NCBI RefSeq assembly: GCF_040183065.1 | Contig: NC_091130.1 | Location: 28,256,359-28,320,358 of the forward strand | Length of the DNA: 64,000 nucleotides | Origin: Periplaneta americana | Taxonomy: Eukaryota; Arthropoda; Insecta; Blattodea; Blattidae | Direction: 5' to 3' | Part shown: positions 1 through 11,113 of the stretch, piece after piece | How the letters are laid out: every line of letters begins with the position of its first letter | Position numbering within the stretch: position 1 is the first letter of the stretch | Notes under the pieces: model-generated | Database searches by the model: none | What the model was told of the DNA's origin: nothing | The model's input: the letters and a program-made list of their open reading frames with translations, nothing else | Position numbers and translations under genes: made by a program

Positions 1-104
1 TGTGTCTGTGTCTGTGTGTATGTGTCTGTGTGTGCGTCTGTGTCTGTGTGTGCGTCTGTGTCTGTGTCTGTGTGTGTCTGTCTGTGTGTGTGTGTGTGTG
101 TGTG
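1..104. repeat. TG/TCTG-rich simple repeat
   Basis: Tandem TGTGTC and TG units run from the window edge and end at gtgtgtgatc. The long open frame across it is only the repeat read as Val/Cys/Leu and is not a gene. Confidence 0.95.
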
Positions 105-261
105 ATCAGACCTTCATATTACTAATTCATTATTGTTACACCTTATTAGCCAAGGCAATTGTGACATTTTCCATTAAGATGACTGTGTGTTTGTCTCAGG
201 GTCGTAATCACAAACTCAGGACTTATCACTCGTTATGATTTTTACCGTGAAATGAGGGTCA

Positions 262-1003
262 ATGTTGTTGTTGTTTTCTAATGCCAGACGTTTGACAATA
301 AAGTCATTTGACCTCTTGCACTCCAATATTTTTCAAAGATATTTTCATGGCCAGCCACTGAAGCACAGATTTTTAGGTATTCCGAATCCATTTCTTGATT
401 TGAATTGCACAATGGGCAGTTAGGGGACTGATATATTCCATTTCTATGCAGCTGCTTGGCCAAACAATCATGGCCTGTTGCCAATCTAAATGCAGCTACA
501 GACGATTTTCGTGGTAAATCGGGAATTAACTGTGGATTATGATGCAGAGAGTTCCATTTTTTCCCTTGGGATTGTGTTATAAAATTTTGTTTGTTGAAGT
601 CTAAGTATGTAGATTTAATAAATCTTTTCACAGAGTAATACGTAGATTTAGTAACAGGTCTGTAAGTAGCAGTGCTGCCCTTCTTTGCTAAAGCATCCGC
701 ATTCTCGTTTCCCAGGATTCCACAATGGGATGGTATCCATTGGAATACAATTCTTTTATTGAGTGATATTAATTGAGAGAGAATTTTAGTTATTTCTGCT
801 GTTTGAGATGAAGGTGTGTGTGTAGAGACTATTGATAGAATAGCTGCTTTGGAGTCTGACAATATAATTGCATTTTTTAATTTATTGATGTGGCATAGAA
901 GATTCCTGAGACTTTCACTTACTGCAATGATTTCTCCATCAAAACTTTGATCCATATCCAAGAGATCTATAAAGTGAGAAGAGACAGCACATAACACCTG
1001 CAC
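262..1003 (-). pseudogene. Non-LTR retrotransposon ORF2 C-terminus with RNase H domain
   Basis: The 241-residue frame is the 3' part of a LINE polyprotein. An RNase H type I domain occupies about residues 20-115. It shows GEIIAVSESL (second catalytic acid), LSDSKAAI (Asp) and WIPSHCGILGNENADALAK (His and Asp). The strand with the first Asp lies upstream and is missing, so the copy is 5'-truncated. A Cys-rich tail follows (HRNGIYQSPNCPLC). Just past the stop is a short CAA-type tail on this strand (bases 263-276), which probably marks the LINE 3' end. A second, more damaged copy of the same C-terminus lies near 52.9 kb. RNase H in a LINE points to an I/Jockey-type lineage; the exact clade is not resolved. 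Confidence 0.85.
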
Positions 1004-1069
1004 CTGTAATGTTAATTATGAGCAAAGAGTCTCAGAACAAACTGTCATAACACGGTGAATGCCAAGATC

Positions 1070-1380
1070 GTCAATCAAAACTGATTGTATGAATCAAAGG
1101 AAATTCCCCCTTCACTTTCAATCTCTCTAACAGTTATTTGACAATCTTGCATCACTAAAGGCCGCACTTCCTCGAATGTTTCGGGATTTCTGCTGCCCAA
1201 ATCTTCGTCACTCAAGTTCGGTCATTTTTTCAATGATACCACTCGTTAATCTGCATAATAACCACAGCTTCATTACCAAAAGCCTTATTTATCTTTTCAA
1301 TAATCTCCGATTTTGTGTCACCAAGATTTTTAACAAAATTTAATCCAAATCCTTTGCTTCATATGTTCGGTCATTTTGAT
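1070..1380 (-). pseudogene. mariner-type transposase N-terminal fragment (HTH)
   Basis: Read across several frameshifts, the minus strand gives IKFC..LGDTKSEIIEKINKAFGNEA..MQINEWY and then VRPLVMQDCQITVREIESEG. This is the paired helix-turn-helix DNA-binding half of mariner transposases, the family with FCVK..GKSATET..MI..A and V..LV..D.R.TVR.IA. No catalytic domain follows, so it is a dead fragment. Stops and frameshifts exclude a working protein. The 200 bases upstream show nothing else that I recognise. Confidence 0.6.
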
Positions 1381-2298
1381 TCAGAACATAAATGTGACAA
1401 ACACGAGTCACAAGTGCAAATATCATGGCTATCCCACAATGAATGAAGGGCTGCGCAGTCTGGCAAAAAATCACACTTGTGCTGTAGTATAAGTGAGGGG
1501 TCACATAAGAACAGTTCCTAAACAGCAAATTATGCCATCTTGTCAGTGTTGCCAACTGTTACCAGATATTACACGATCCTTAGTACTAAATGACTTATTT
1601 ACACCATACTTTATGTTGGAAGGTCATTCTAAATAATTCAACAATTTGTAACATATTTTCGTAGGCAAACTGTACAGGAAAGGGATCAACATGTCAAGTA
1701 TTTTGTCTGGCAATACGAAATTCACTGGTTTGACTAAACAATTCACTCACGAGACCTAACCTAAAAATGTATTTTGTTTTACCACATGAAATTATTAGTA
1801 CTAACTTCGAAAACGTACCTGACTATAGTCTTTAATTATAACCACAACACAACACCTCAAATAACTATTATGTATTAATATTAATACTGATATTAATTAA
1901 TTATTAGTATGTTCAAATTTCACTAGTTTCCATTAGCAGGCTCAGAAATCTAGTACAATTTCAATTTCATGGAATTCCAGTACCGACAAATATTGTCGAT
2001 ATTTATCTCAGCTGCCAACATATTAGCTACAAAATCACTACCATTTGTAGTATTTGTGAATATCGAAATTCGAAACGAAGTTGGCAAACGGAAATTCAAC
2101 CTGCAAACAAGAAATTCATCACAATCCACTAGCATATAGAGTAATGAGGAAAAAAAGTTAGGTTTCACCCTTGAGATATGAAGTAAGCTGACCCGGACTA
2201 TACCCCAGGTTGTATGCAGCAGTAGACATGCCTAGGGCTGCAACTGGTTGGCAAAAAAAAATATTAAATACTTTCTTAAAATTTGATCAAACCTTGTA
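1381..2298. other. Unassigned AT-rich stretch
   Basis: No gene, RNA or recognisable repeat was seen. The short open frames here lack domain signatures and codon structure. Confidence 0.5.
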
Positions 2299-2505
2299 TA
2301 CAGAGTGACGAGTAAGTAATGTCATTAATTTCAGGGGATTATTCTTTGAGATATTTCAAACAAAAAAGTTTATAATACAATTTTGCTCGTTTCTGTTTTC
2401 TTTTCGAGACAAAAATTGTTTTATATGAAATATTTCATAGCATATTTTGAGAAAGCCATTGATTTAATTCCCAATATGCTCAGTCAATTTAAGAGAGCAG
2501 TGTAT

Positions 2506-3262
2506 TTTGAATTTTACTTGAAGCAAGTAAAAAATAGGTTTGGAAGTAAATCCCGAAAAGGCTAAGTATATGATTATCTATCGTGACGAGAATATTGTAC
2601 GAAATGGAAATATAAAAATTGGAAATTTATCCTTTGAAAAGGTGGAAAAATTGAAATACCTGGGAGCAACAGTAATAGATATAAATGATAATCGGGAGGA
2701 AATTAAACACAGAATAAATATGGGAAATGCCTGTTATTATTCGGTTGAGAAGCTGTTATCATCCAGTCTGTTGTCAAAAAATCTGCAAGTTAGACTTTAT
2801 AAAGCAGTTATATTACCGGTTGTTCTTTATGGTTGTGGAACTTGGACTCTCACTTTGAGAGAGGAACATAGGTTAAGGGTGTTTGAGAATAAGGTGCTTT
2901 GGAAAATATTTGGGGCCAAGAGGGATGAAGTTACAGGAGAATGAAGAAAGTTACACAACACAGAACTGCACGCATTGTATTCTACACCTGACATAATTAG
3001 GAACACTAAATCCAGACGTTTGAGATGGTCAGGTCATGTAGCACGTATGGGCGAATTCAGAAATGCATATAGAGTATTAGTTGGGAGGCCGGAGGGAAAA
3101 TGACTTTTGGGGAGGCCGAGACGTATGTGGGAAGATAATCAAATGGATTTGAAGGAGGTGGGATATGATGCTAGAGTCTGGATTAATCTTGCTCGGGATA
3201 GGACCAATGGCACGCTTATGTAAGGGCGGCAATGAACCTCCGGGTTCCTTAAAAGTCAGTAT
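2506..3262 (+). pseudogene. RTE-clade LINE, 5'-truncated reverse transcriptase C-terminus
   Basis: The frame begins at ILLEASK..GLEVNPEKAKYM and runs through LKYLGATVI, GNACYYSVEKLL, LPVVLYGCGTWTLTLREEHR and FGAKRDEVTGE. A TGA at 2942-2944 replaces the Trp codon found in the 17-kb copy. The frame then continues as RKLHNTELHALYSTPDIIR and SRRLRWSGHVARMGEFR before decaying near 3230. It is the RT thumb and C-terminal region of an RTE-type element. The catalytic YADD is upstream of the truncation. The 3' end (GAACCTCCGGGTTCCTTAAAA) is the same as in the copy at 16.7 kb. The element sits in the left arm of the palindromic MITE. Confidence 0.85.
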
Positions 3263-3416
3263 GATAATAAATTATTGAAAGAATTTTAATTTTGTCCTTT
3301 AAATGTGCTTTTCAGAACGAAAAGTTACATTTGTTCAAATCAAATTTCTACACATTTAAAAGATAAAACTGAAATTCTTTCAAATAATTTATTATCACAA
3401 TAGACTGCTCTCTTAA

Positions 3417-3641
3417 CCCTTTCCAGCCCAAATTAAATTGAAAATTAAAAAATATATATTTTAACATGAAGGAGAAACGCTGCCCGGTAGTGTTTTGTTT
3501 CGGGATTTCAGGGGTGCCAGCTATCTTAAAAATAACTAAGAATATGGCTATGATAACATATGGAGCCATTTGGCATTTTACATGCATTCTCAGAGCAGGT
3601 AAAGTGTATGATGCCATATGGAATCATTGGGCTGGAAAGGG
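3417..3641. mobile_element. piggyBac-type MITE (225 bp)
   Basis: The terminal inverted repeats are CCCTTTCCAGCCCAA and its complement, and TTAA lies immediately outside both ends (3413-3416 and 3642-3645). A TTAA target and a CCC start are the piggyBac signature. The empty site survives in the opposite arm of the host palindrome at about 2488-2500, where cagtcaatTTAAgagagcag is uninterrupted. No coding capacity. The minus-strand open frame across it is fortuitous. Confidence 0.88.
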
Positions 3642-4039
3642 TTAAACTGACTGAGCATATTGGCAATTAAATCAATGGCTTATCAAAAACATGCTAAGAA
3701 ATGTTTCACATAAAACAATTATTATCTCGAAAAGGAAGAAAAAACGATGAAAATTGTATTAAACTTTTTTGTTTGAAATATCTCAAAGTATAATTCCCTG
3801 AAATTAATGATATTACTTACGCTTCTCTCTGTATATGAAACTCTTTAAAATGGGTGAAAATTCGCTGGGCATTCATTTCTCACTTCACTTGTAATGGGTT
3901 GATTATTTGTGAAACCCTGAGTGTGTCTGAGGGTATCAGTTAGTCTGTGATTATCCCATAAGTCACTTTGCCATGTTATCTAGATTCCGGACTTGTCTGA
4001 AATGGTTTACAGACTATGTAGGTTCATGTAATAACTTAC

Positions 4040-4229
4040 TATTGGCAAGTTTCAGCTGTGTAAGCTTCATACAAGTTACGCTGTCCTCCACAGGACAGTG
4101 TGCTTGGCCTTTTCTTTGAATCTTTTGGCACAGAAATGTTTCTGCCAGTTTAGAAAGTTTCGGTTTCTTCAAAATATTACCAGTACTATTAAAAATAATA
4201 CTGGTATCAATCACATATGGATGCATCAT
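4040..4229 (-). CDS. REXO5: REXO5-type RNA exonuclease exon carrying exonuclease motif III (host gene)
   Basis: This is the most 3' exon seen in the window. It has an acceptor TTTCTAG at 4230-4236 and a donor GTAAGT from 4039. The 190 bases encode MMHPYVIDTSIIFN, a Lys-rich linker and GQAHCPVEDSVTCMKLTQLKL. The HCPVED motif supplies the His and last Asp of a DEDDh 3'-5' exonuclease, and PYVIDTS is typical of the Rex/REXO family. The phase joins exactly to the exon at 9227-9427 (..LRVLK then MMHPY). The rest of the protein must lie beyond base 1. It is a host gene because all motifs are intact and splice sites are canonical, unlike everything around it. Confidence 0.85.
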
Positions 4230-4559
4230 CTAGAAAGGAAAATAATGCACGTTGAAACCTTCACCGGCAGTGAAAACTCTGGACAATGAAATGTGTTAAA
4301 ATGCATGTTGCCAACATTTTAACTGAAAATAAAATAAAACAAACACATAAACACAGAAGAAAAAGTTGTGATGTAATGATTAATCCAGTAATATTTGTAG
4401 TGAGTCTGAAAAGAAAATAAATTACTTGGAGAAATATTTATATTGAGGAAAAAAATCATATTTTTGTGCTAATAGGCAAGAAGTACCTAGGGGGTTCTAA
4501 TTTGATCCGGGCTATTTATATGTAAACATTACATAACAGATAACAATTCAAATCTTGAT

Positions 4560-4990
4560 TATTTTCAAATAGTTCTGCAGCTTATCACACATTTCTATCA
4601 GCGACCAGGAAGCTTCTTTAGTTCGTCTTGAAAGAACATCTTTGATTGGTTGCGCAGCCATTCCATACTTCTTTCATCAGCAAGTCATTTGTTGGGAACA
4701 TTATGCCTCCTCAGCTTTTCTTCAGCAGTCCGAACAGGTGACAATTACAAGGGTTTAAGTCTGGCTTGTATGGAGGATGTAGTAGCACTTCCCAGCCAAG
4801 TTCTATAAGAGCATCTTGTGTGATTTTTTCGCAATGAAGATGGATGATTTTCCACATCTTCTGAACCTTCTTTCAATTTATCTTTCAAAAGATGTGTACT
4901 ACACAGCTGCCAACCTTGCAGACGGGTTATCACATTATCAGTCATCCCATAATGTGCGTGCATATGCCCTCCTCTTCCTTCTGGCAAAGT
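4560..4990 (-). pseudogene. mariner-type transposase C-terminal fragment
   Basis: The minus strand reads ITQDALIELGWEVLLHPPYK, then PDLNPCNCHLFGLLKKS, a stop, then GGIMFPTNDLLMKEV..W. These match the mariner segment around the third catalytic Asp (PPYSPDLAPCDFHLFGPLK). Upstream, the HDNARPH block with the second Asp has decayed. At least three in-frame stops make it inactive. A T-run of about 26 bases lies nearby at 5084-5109. Confidence 0.75.
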
Positions 4991-6402
4991 CAGATGTAAA
5001 GCATATTATATATAATTACACATTATCTATCACTTCTCCTGCGATAAAAATGCTTTGTTGCATGTTTTGCATCTTGCAGCTGCTTTTTTTTTTTTTTTTT
5101 TTTTTTTTTCAAAATCTCTTCTTGGTTCATACTTCTTCTGGATCAGAAATCATTCCAGCGTTGATGTGTTTAATGTACGCCTCAAAATGGCGGTTCTTAC
5201 AAAAGTTAAAAAATGTCTTTCTTTGTCTTGCCTGCTGCGTATTGAACTGGTGTAGAGATTTCTCTTCTTCTACAACAATATTTTTGTGTTATTTTAGGAT
5301 CAGGGAACATTGTTCTAAATAAATATCCTACATAGTTAGAAACAGGTAATGGAATATTGTGTTCCAAATGAAATCATGTATTATTGTTAAAAAAAGAATG
5401 ATGAAATAGGCTGTTTCTGATTTCATTTGGCCACATGTTTTATGCTTCTTTGAATCAATGTACACAGAAGCAAATAGGGTTAACTCATTTCTTTCGCCTC
5501 TTTGGAAAAAAATATACAGGGTGTAAGGAATATAAGTGCCGTTCCTTTTCACAGTCGTCGGGGAAGGTCTACAAGATAAAAAATGTCCATACAACATAAA
5601 GTCAAAACTTTGTAGTTTTCCCAGAAAAAAATTCTTCCCTTATTTTATTAGCGTTATACTGCCTATATCGTTAGTAAAATTACGAAAACAATTACATCAG
5701 TAGATATATCTAGCAAAGAGTTAATATTAGTTTAAATACATATTTGTGTCTTCTATTACGTTTTCGTGAAATTAAATAATAATGCATGCCTAAATTTGTT
5801 AATATTCTGGCATGAGAGACGTGGCAATGTGTTCAGCAGGATTCATGCAGATGCCGTAGTAGTGGAGAGAGAAATCGGTAATAATTGGCACCTCTGGTAC
5901 TGGCACAGCCAAGTCTCATCACTTGCCACAATTCTATCCAGGAAGTCATGAGAACAAAATTCAACTCGTCTTTTTTTGTTTCTTAAGTCTAATTCCTGGA
6001 TATCCAATTTGCACACATGTTTTCAGAAACTTTATGGTGGTGAATAATTTACTTGGTGTTATCAACACTGATACAATTTACTTTCTTGGCCAGTTCACAG
6101 ACACTTATCATCAGTTTTTTTTCCAAATAAGTTATTCCATGTAACGAATCTTTTATTATTCCTCAACACATAAGTTGTAGGATGTGAAGCATATGAAATA
6201 TTAAAAAAATATAGTGCGCCCATCTTTAAATGAAAGACTATGGAATGAGGCAAATAGTTTTTCCACGCTGAAAAAATTGATGATAATTATTTCTGAAACA
6301 ATATTTGAGAGAGACATATCTTCGATGTTTGTTTTCTACTTCTAATAAAATTATGGACAGGAAAAAATTGTGGGTAATGGGAAAATACAAATCTTGTATA
6401 AT
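4991..6402. other. Unassigned AT-rich intronic stretch
   Basis: Apart from the poly-T tract at 5084-5109 I see no gene, RNA or repeat boundary. The stretch lies inside an intron of the REXO5-type gene. Confidence 0.5.
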
Positions 6403-7503
6403 TAGGCTTGCCAACCATCCCATTTTTTCCGCGATAGTCCCAATTTTGACCATTGCATCCCGCGTCCCAAAATAATTTGCACATGTTTCGAAATGTCCCG
6501 ATTTCATGGCATATTAGACATTTACAGCTGATTTTCGTTCCTATCAGATGGTTTGATTTAGTCTGGATTGGAAGATATTTCCGTACAGTTTCATATAGAC
6601 ATGCTTACGAAACGGAGAAATGACTCTAACACTACAGTTTAGTATATACAGTTGCGAAACTTGGGAAGATTTTTTGCATTTCTCGCGATAGTTGCTAGCC
6701 GTTTTGAGCGCTGTGAGTACTAGGAACAATAGACTGTGTCACTGCCATCGTGATTTAATATAGGCAGACCATGTGACTCGCTTAACCCGATCACGGAGGG
6801 TGGCGTTTCAACCATATAAATTAGTTGGAATGCATAAAGAATAACATATATTTCTCTAAAATGTAGTGTAATTCCATTAATAAATTTAAAACAATGATTA
6901 TGAGACACTTTAGACATAATTCACTTGCGAGTTAAGGTGTAATATTATTTTTGGTGTGAAAATTAAGTTGTTCGTATGTGTAATATCTGACTTTATTTGG
7001 ATTAAATATTGCGAAATTCTGGTACATTCATTTATAGGTTATGTTTACTGTACCAATACTTCAATATTCGCATTTATATATTATAATTAAGCATGTGTGA
7101 TAACTTGTAAATGCAATTTGTCTCTATTTCAGTTGTATTTATTCGTTTCTTACGGTACTCCAATCTGAAGTCTGATTAATGTACTATGTTAGTAGGCTAA
7201 ACTAGAGCAGAGGTAGTTCCTTTGTACTCATACTCCTTGCACATACGGATCTGTGACAGGTTAGGTTTGGTTAGTTTTGGCTTTTATTATGTCTTGCTTA
7301 TACGATCACCTGCACCTCCAAAAAATCTCTTATAAATTCAACGATTTTCACTTTCGAAATCGCAGGAACTATCTCAGCGCTAGTTCCACCGCTTTATGAG
7401 TGTTGCCTTATTGGCTCTCGGACACTTGACTATATTGAAATACGGTAACCTCACAGCGCTATTACTAGAGCAACTAGATTTACAAAGTCTCCAATGCCCT
7501 GCC

Positions 7504-7561
<58 letters not shown>

Positions 7562-8904
7562 CCTATGTTATGTCATATGGAAATTATAGGTTATTATTTA
7601 TATTCCTATATTCGCAATTATACATTATAACTAAGCATAATGTCATGTATGATACACCGCACATTCAATTTGTCTGTATTTTAATACTACAATCGAGTAC
7701 GTACTGAATTATTGTATTTATCTACTTCCTAAGAGACGAAGTAACACAATCGTACGTACACTAATTTCATAGGAGTGTATGGTAAATTTTCTATCTATAA
7801 TTAAGAAAGGTAGATGTGCTAAATTAAAATCGCAATATAAATTCTTTTAAATCTCAAAAGAGCTTCCATTCTAAACTTAAAATGTTCATGCGAAAAGATT
7901 ATATTAACATGTAAAATTCTCTTCACATTAAAATAACACAGTTTTGTAATTATTTCTGCAACATATTATGCAATAAGAAGTAAAGGGAACTTACGGACAC
8001 ATTACACTAAATAAAACTTAGGAATGATGCGCAATAAATTTATAATATAATATTTCACTGAGCTCCATACACTGAAATAGAAAACCCGAACATACATTGT
8101 CTGCTCGGGAAAGGGTCTGTGCTGAGGCGATAGTAGCGATCCTGGTGGTCAGCAACTATCTATGTATGCATATTTATTAAGTATTGAGCTTCGCAACTGT
8201 ATACACTAAACTGTGCTAGTACACATGTTCAAGACAGACATTTAATTCTCGTTGATGTGTCAACAGAGTGACGAGTGCAATGATCATAATACACAACTTA
8301 GGGCAAGTTTGATCACAGAATACTTACTGAATCATCTATCCTCTGCGCTTATCTTATGCACTTTGACTTTAGTTTTGCACCATTCCATATTATGTTCACT
8401 TTGTTTCACTTAATGTGTCATTCATTGGTTTCAGCGGAAAAGTGAAAAAAAAAAATAGATTTATACGACCTTTTCTATGACAGATATAAACGAGGACAAC
8501 AAAGACTTGTAAAATACCACAGCCCCTCACATGTGATAAGATCTGATAGCTCTAGTGATAAATCACGTAAACGTCTCTGTGTTTTCCGAGAAGTGCTGAA
8601 ATCTTTTATGTAGGTAGGTTAGGTTAGTTCGGGTTAGTTTATATTATGTTAAGTTAGGTTAGTTCATATTAGGTTAGTAATTATCAATAAGATGGGTCCT
8701 AGTTTCCAAAGAGTTAACATTTCTTTTATAAGGGATTTATACGGTTTTTCAACTTGTTTGTGGTCATTTTGGCAATGAGGTGGTTCTGTTAAAATATACA
8801 CATACTGTTGAATATGTGAATTGAAAGGTGGAAATAATTAGTGCAATAAAATTGTTAGTAACGTTTGTGTCCCTAATTTTCACTTATGAAAGTTGGCAAG
8901 CCTA
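6403..8904. mobile_element. hAT-like deletion derivative, 2.5 kb
   Basis: The ends are TAGGCTTGCCAACC (from 6403) and its imperfect complement ending at 8904. The 8-bp sequence TGTATAAT is present just outside both ends (6395-6402 and 8905-8912). An 8-bp target duplication is the hAT hallmark. The interior holds a (TA)n tract and TTAGGTTAG-like repeats near 8610-8680 but no transposase frame, so it is non-autonomous. The short terminal repeats could also fit another 8-bp-target family. Confidence 0.7.
7505..7559. repeat. (TA)n microsatellite
   Basis: About 27 uninterrupted TA units inside the hAT-like element. Confidence 0.97.
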
Positions 8905-9226
8905 TGTATAATAGACTACATCTATGTGGAATTATTATGAAAAATATTACTTTACTCCAAGAAAAAAAATGAAGTCCGGATAAAATATGAAACACCACAC
9001 CAATGTATTATAAAGAATAATCAGATATCCTGAGTGTAAGAATGTATATCACTTATTGTGAATGTCTGATTGCCATGTCTATCACTACTTAAAGGTTTCC
9101 TGGTTCAAATCTGACCAAGAATAATACATTTTTAAATATAATAAAATCCTTTGCATGGTTCCTTTCGAAATGATTAGTGATTCTCGTAGTATATTTACTA
9201 TTCGTAAAATAACTGCATGTCTTTAC

Positions 9227-9427
9227 CTTAAGCACCCTAAGGTCGCAATCGAGGGAATGTCCAACTAATATTGCATCTGGTGGCAACAATGATTTTATAC
9301 TATTTTGGACATCGTCCAAGGTTACATTGACATCATGTAGTAAATCTTGTGTGAGACCTGTTCTTCTAGTCTTGTAATCCTTGATGTCCTCTATATTTCT
9401 AGGTTTTACTGAAGTACTGTATACTAC
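9227..9427 (-). CDS. REXO5: REXO5-type RNA exonuclease exon, core of DEDDh domain (host gene)
   Basis: The exon has acceptor TTTATAG, donor GTAAAG and a length of 201 bases (67 codons, phase 0 at both ends). It encodes VVYSTSVKPRNIEDIKDYKT, TRRTGLTQDLLHDVNVTLDD, IKSLLPPDAILVGHSLDCDL and RVLK. LLPPDAILVGHSLDCDL holds the motif II Asp and is nearly invariant in REXO1/REXO5 proteins. The VKP..I.DY..R.TG block is the usual connector after motif I. The exon splices in phase from 24399-24543 and into 4040-4229. The flanking intron upstream is 15 kb of transposons. Confidence 0.9.
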
Positions 9428-9729
9428 CTATAAAATTCAAACAATCACAAAAATGAAATAATCTATTAGTACATATAAAGTGTTTTAGCAGAACTGGGTA
9501 TGTGTCCTTTGAAAGAGAATAAAACAAAAATACCTTATTTATCGAGTCGTCGAGAACAGGTTGTCTTAGAGAGCAGGTAGAATGGGTTGTGAACTACTGT
9601 CTTCGCGCTACGAGTTGGCGCGGGGAGTAGATAGGCGGAACGGGGGAACTTTACGCTACACTCTGACCTGAAAACTTCGTCCACTTACTTGGCTATATGG
9701 GAATGGAGTCAGACATAAAAGATTCCGCA
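9428..9729. other. Unassigned stretch with a GC-richer block
   Basis: A GC-richer block at 9590-9680 could be a repeat fragment. It has no open frame with recognisable motifs. Confidence 0.4.
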
Positions 9730-10790
9730 TCTTCGGTGCTGTCGCTATGACTATCATTATTACATTTTTCAATATTTCTGGAGTATGATCTGTCCATGAT
9801 AATCATCTGTTTATGTTCCAGCCGTGTATATTAATTCGAATCTCTCAACAAAGCCATTAGCCCCACCGCCCCCATCCTGATGAACAACAATGAGTGTTCT
9901 GGACACATTTATGGTAGTCAGAACTCCCGTAACATTTTTATAGAGCCAGAACTTGGGAAACGTTAAATTGGTAGGCCTATCTATCCGCATTTCGTCCAGA
10001 TACAAAATCGGTTTTTCCACTTTCCTAAGCTTTCTTATTTGCTGTAGATATCTTCACGTATTCTAATTTACAGTGTTTTCCTCAATTTTTTTGCTGCACA
10101 CTTCTTCCACCTGAAATCCTTTTTCTTCAGTATTCGTCTTAATGATGTCTTTCATTAGACGTTTGTTGCAGCTTGGTACTATTTTTTTACTTGTTATTTA
10201 ACGACACTGTAATAACTACTAGCTTCTTCAGTGTCGATTGAATTGATGATGGCGAGATGGTATTTGGCGAAATGAAACCAAGGATTCGCCATAGATTACC
10301 TGACATTCGCCTTCCGCTTGGGAAAACCTCGCAAAAAACCCAACCAGGTAGTCAGCGCAAACGGGAATCGAACTTACTCCCGAGCACAATTGCAGATCAG
10401 CAGGCAAACGCGCTACCTCCTGAGCTACGCCGGTGGCTCTCTTTCTTTTTCAAATAAAAATTCTCAATTATACCCTTTTTTTGTCAATCTCCCGTCGAAG
10501 TCATCTACATTTGCGTTTCGGTAGTCTGGACGTTTACATTTTTTTCTCCCTCAGGTGTCGACAACGCACTTTCTTCTGTGCAGTCATTCATTTCATTCCT
10601 TATACGCTGTATTGTTCTTGTGGATAGATTAGAGTACTTTTCAACCTTTGCTGTAGGTTTCGTAAGAGGAATGCAAAGGCAATGTTGTTCTTTTTCTTCA
10701 TCAGAGAATTATTTTGCACTTCTAATAATATTCCTTTCTTCGCTATAGATTGTCAATCCTTGTTTCCTCTTTGTCGACATATTTACAATA
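9730..10790 (-). pseudogene. Tc1/mariner-superfamily DDE transposase split by a SINE
   Basis: Two halves lie either side of a SINE. The upstream half (10790 to about 10450) starts MSTKRKQGLTIYSEERNIIR and shows VEKYSNLSTRTIQRIRNE, a DNA-binding HTH, then a LSTP..K linker. The downstream half (about 10180 to 9730) reads LRKVEKPILYLDEMRIDRPT and LIVVHQDGGGG...ELIYTAGT, then DDYHGQ after a stop. The YLDE block carries the first catalytic Asp of a DDE_3-like group common in insects. Stops, frameshifts and the insertion make it dead. The third catalytic acid is not seen. Confidence 0.75.
10190..10440 (-). mobile_element. tRNA-derived SINE, family B copy 1
   Basis: On the minus strand the head is tRNA-like. 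The A box region is TAGCTCAGGAGGTAGCGCG and the B box is AAGTTCGATTCCC. A body follows with GGTTTTCCC and GGTAATCTATGG, then a tail ending GTCGTTAAATAACAAGTAAA. Another copy is at 43943-44196. It is inserted in the transposase gene, so it is the younger of the two. Confidence 0.88.
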
Positions 10791-11113
10791 AACAAAAAAC
10801 TGCTATAAACCTAAATAACAATATACAATAACATAAATTCTATTAACTATATTATTATCAACACTATTAACACGAAAAGCAAAGGATAACTAAAGCAATA
10901 CAAGATTTGTGGTATACTGAAAACAATTGTCTTGTTGAAACTAATAAAACACTACAGTAAAACCCCGACTATTATTTTCACAAAGTCGCAAAGATTCATA
11001 GACACGTGCAGTAGATGTTTGTGAAACAGGAATATTACAGTGAACAGCACGGTGCGCATGCGCGGCTGTTTCCCCTCCGCCCCGTCTAAGTACTTCAGCC
11101 GCCTTCTCCTGGC

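Larger units (their letters stand above)
2301..3831. mobile_element. Long-armed palindromic MITE (TA-flanked) with two nested insertions
   Basis: The ends CAGAGTGACGAGTAAGTAAT (from 2301) and the complement of 3812-3831 match, and each is bordered by TA. The homology continues inward for about 250 bp on each side, to a loop near 3305-3350, so the original element was a fold-back MITE of about 560 bp. The left arm is split by an RTE fragment (about 2506-3262). The right arm is split by a piggyBac MITE (3417-3641). With both removed the arms pair along their length. The TA target suggests mobilisation by a Tc1/mariner-type transposase; none is encoded here. Confidence 0.8.

Noticed and set aside
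3348..3617. 89-codon minus-strand frame
   Set aside because: It spans the piggyBac MITE and palindrome arm; composition and lack of conservation argue against a gene.
4816..5322. 168-codon plus-strand open frame
   Set aside because: It is antisense to the mariner relic and crosses a poly-T run read as Phe; no motif.
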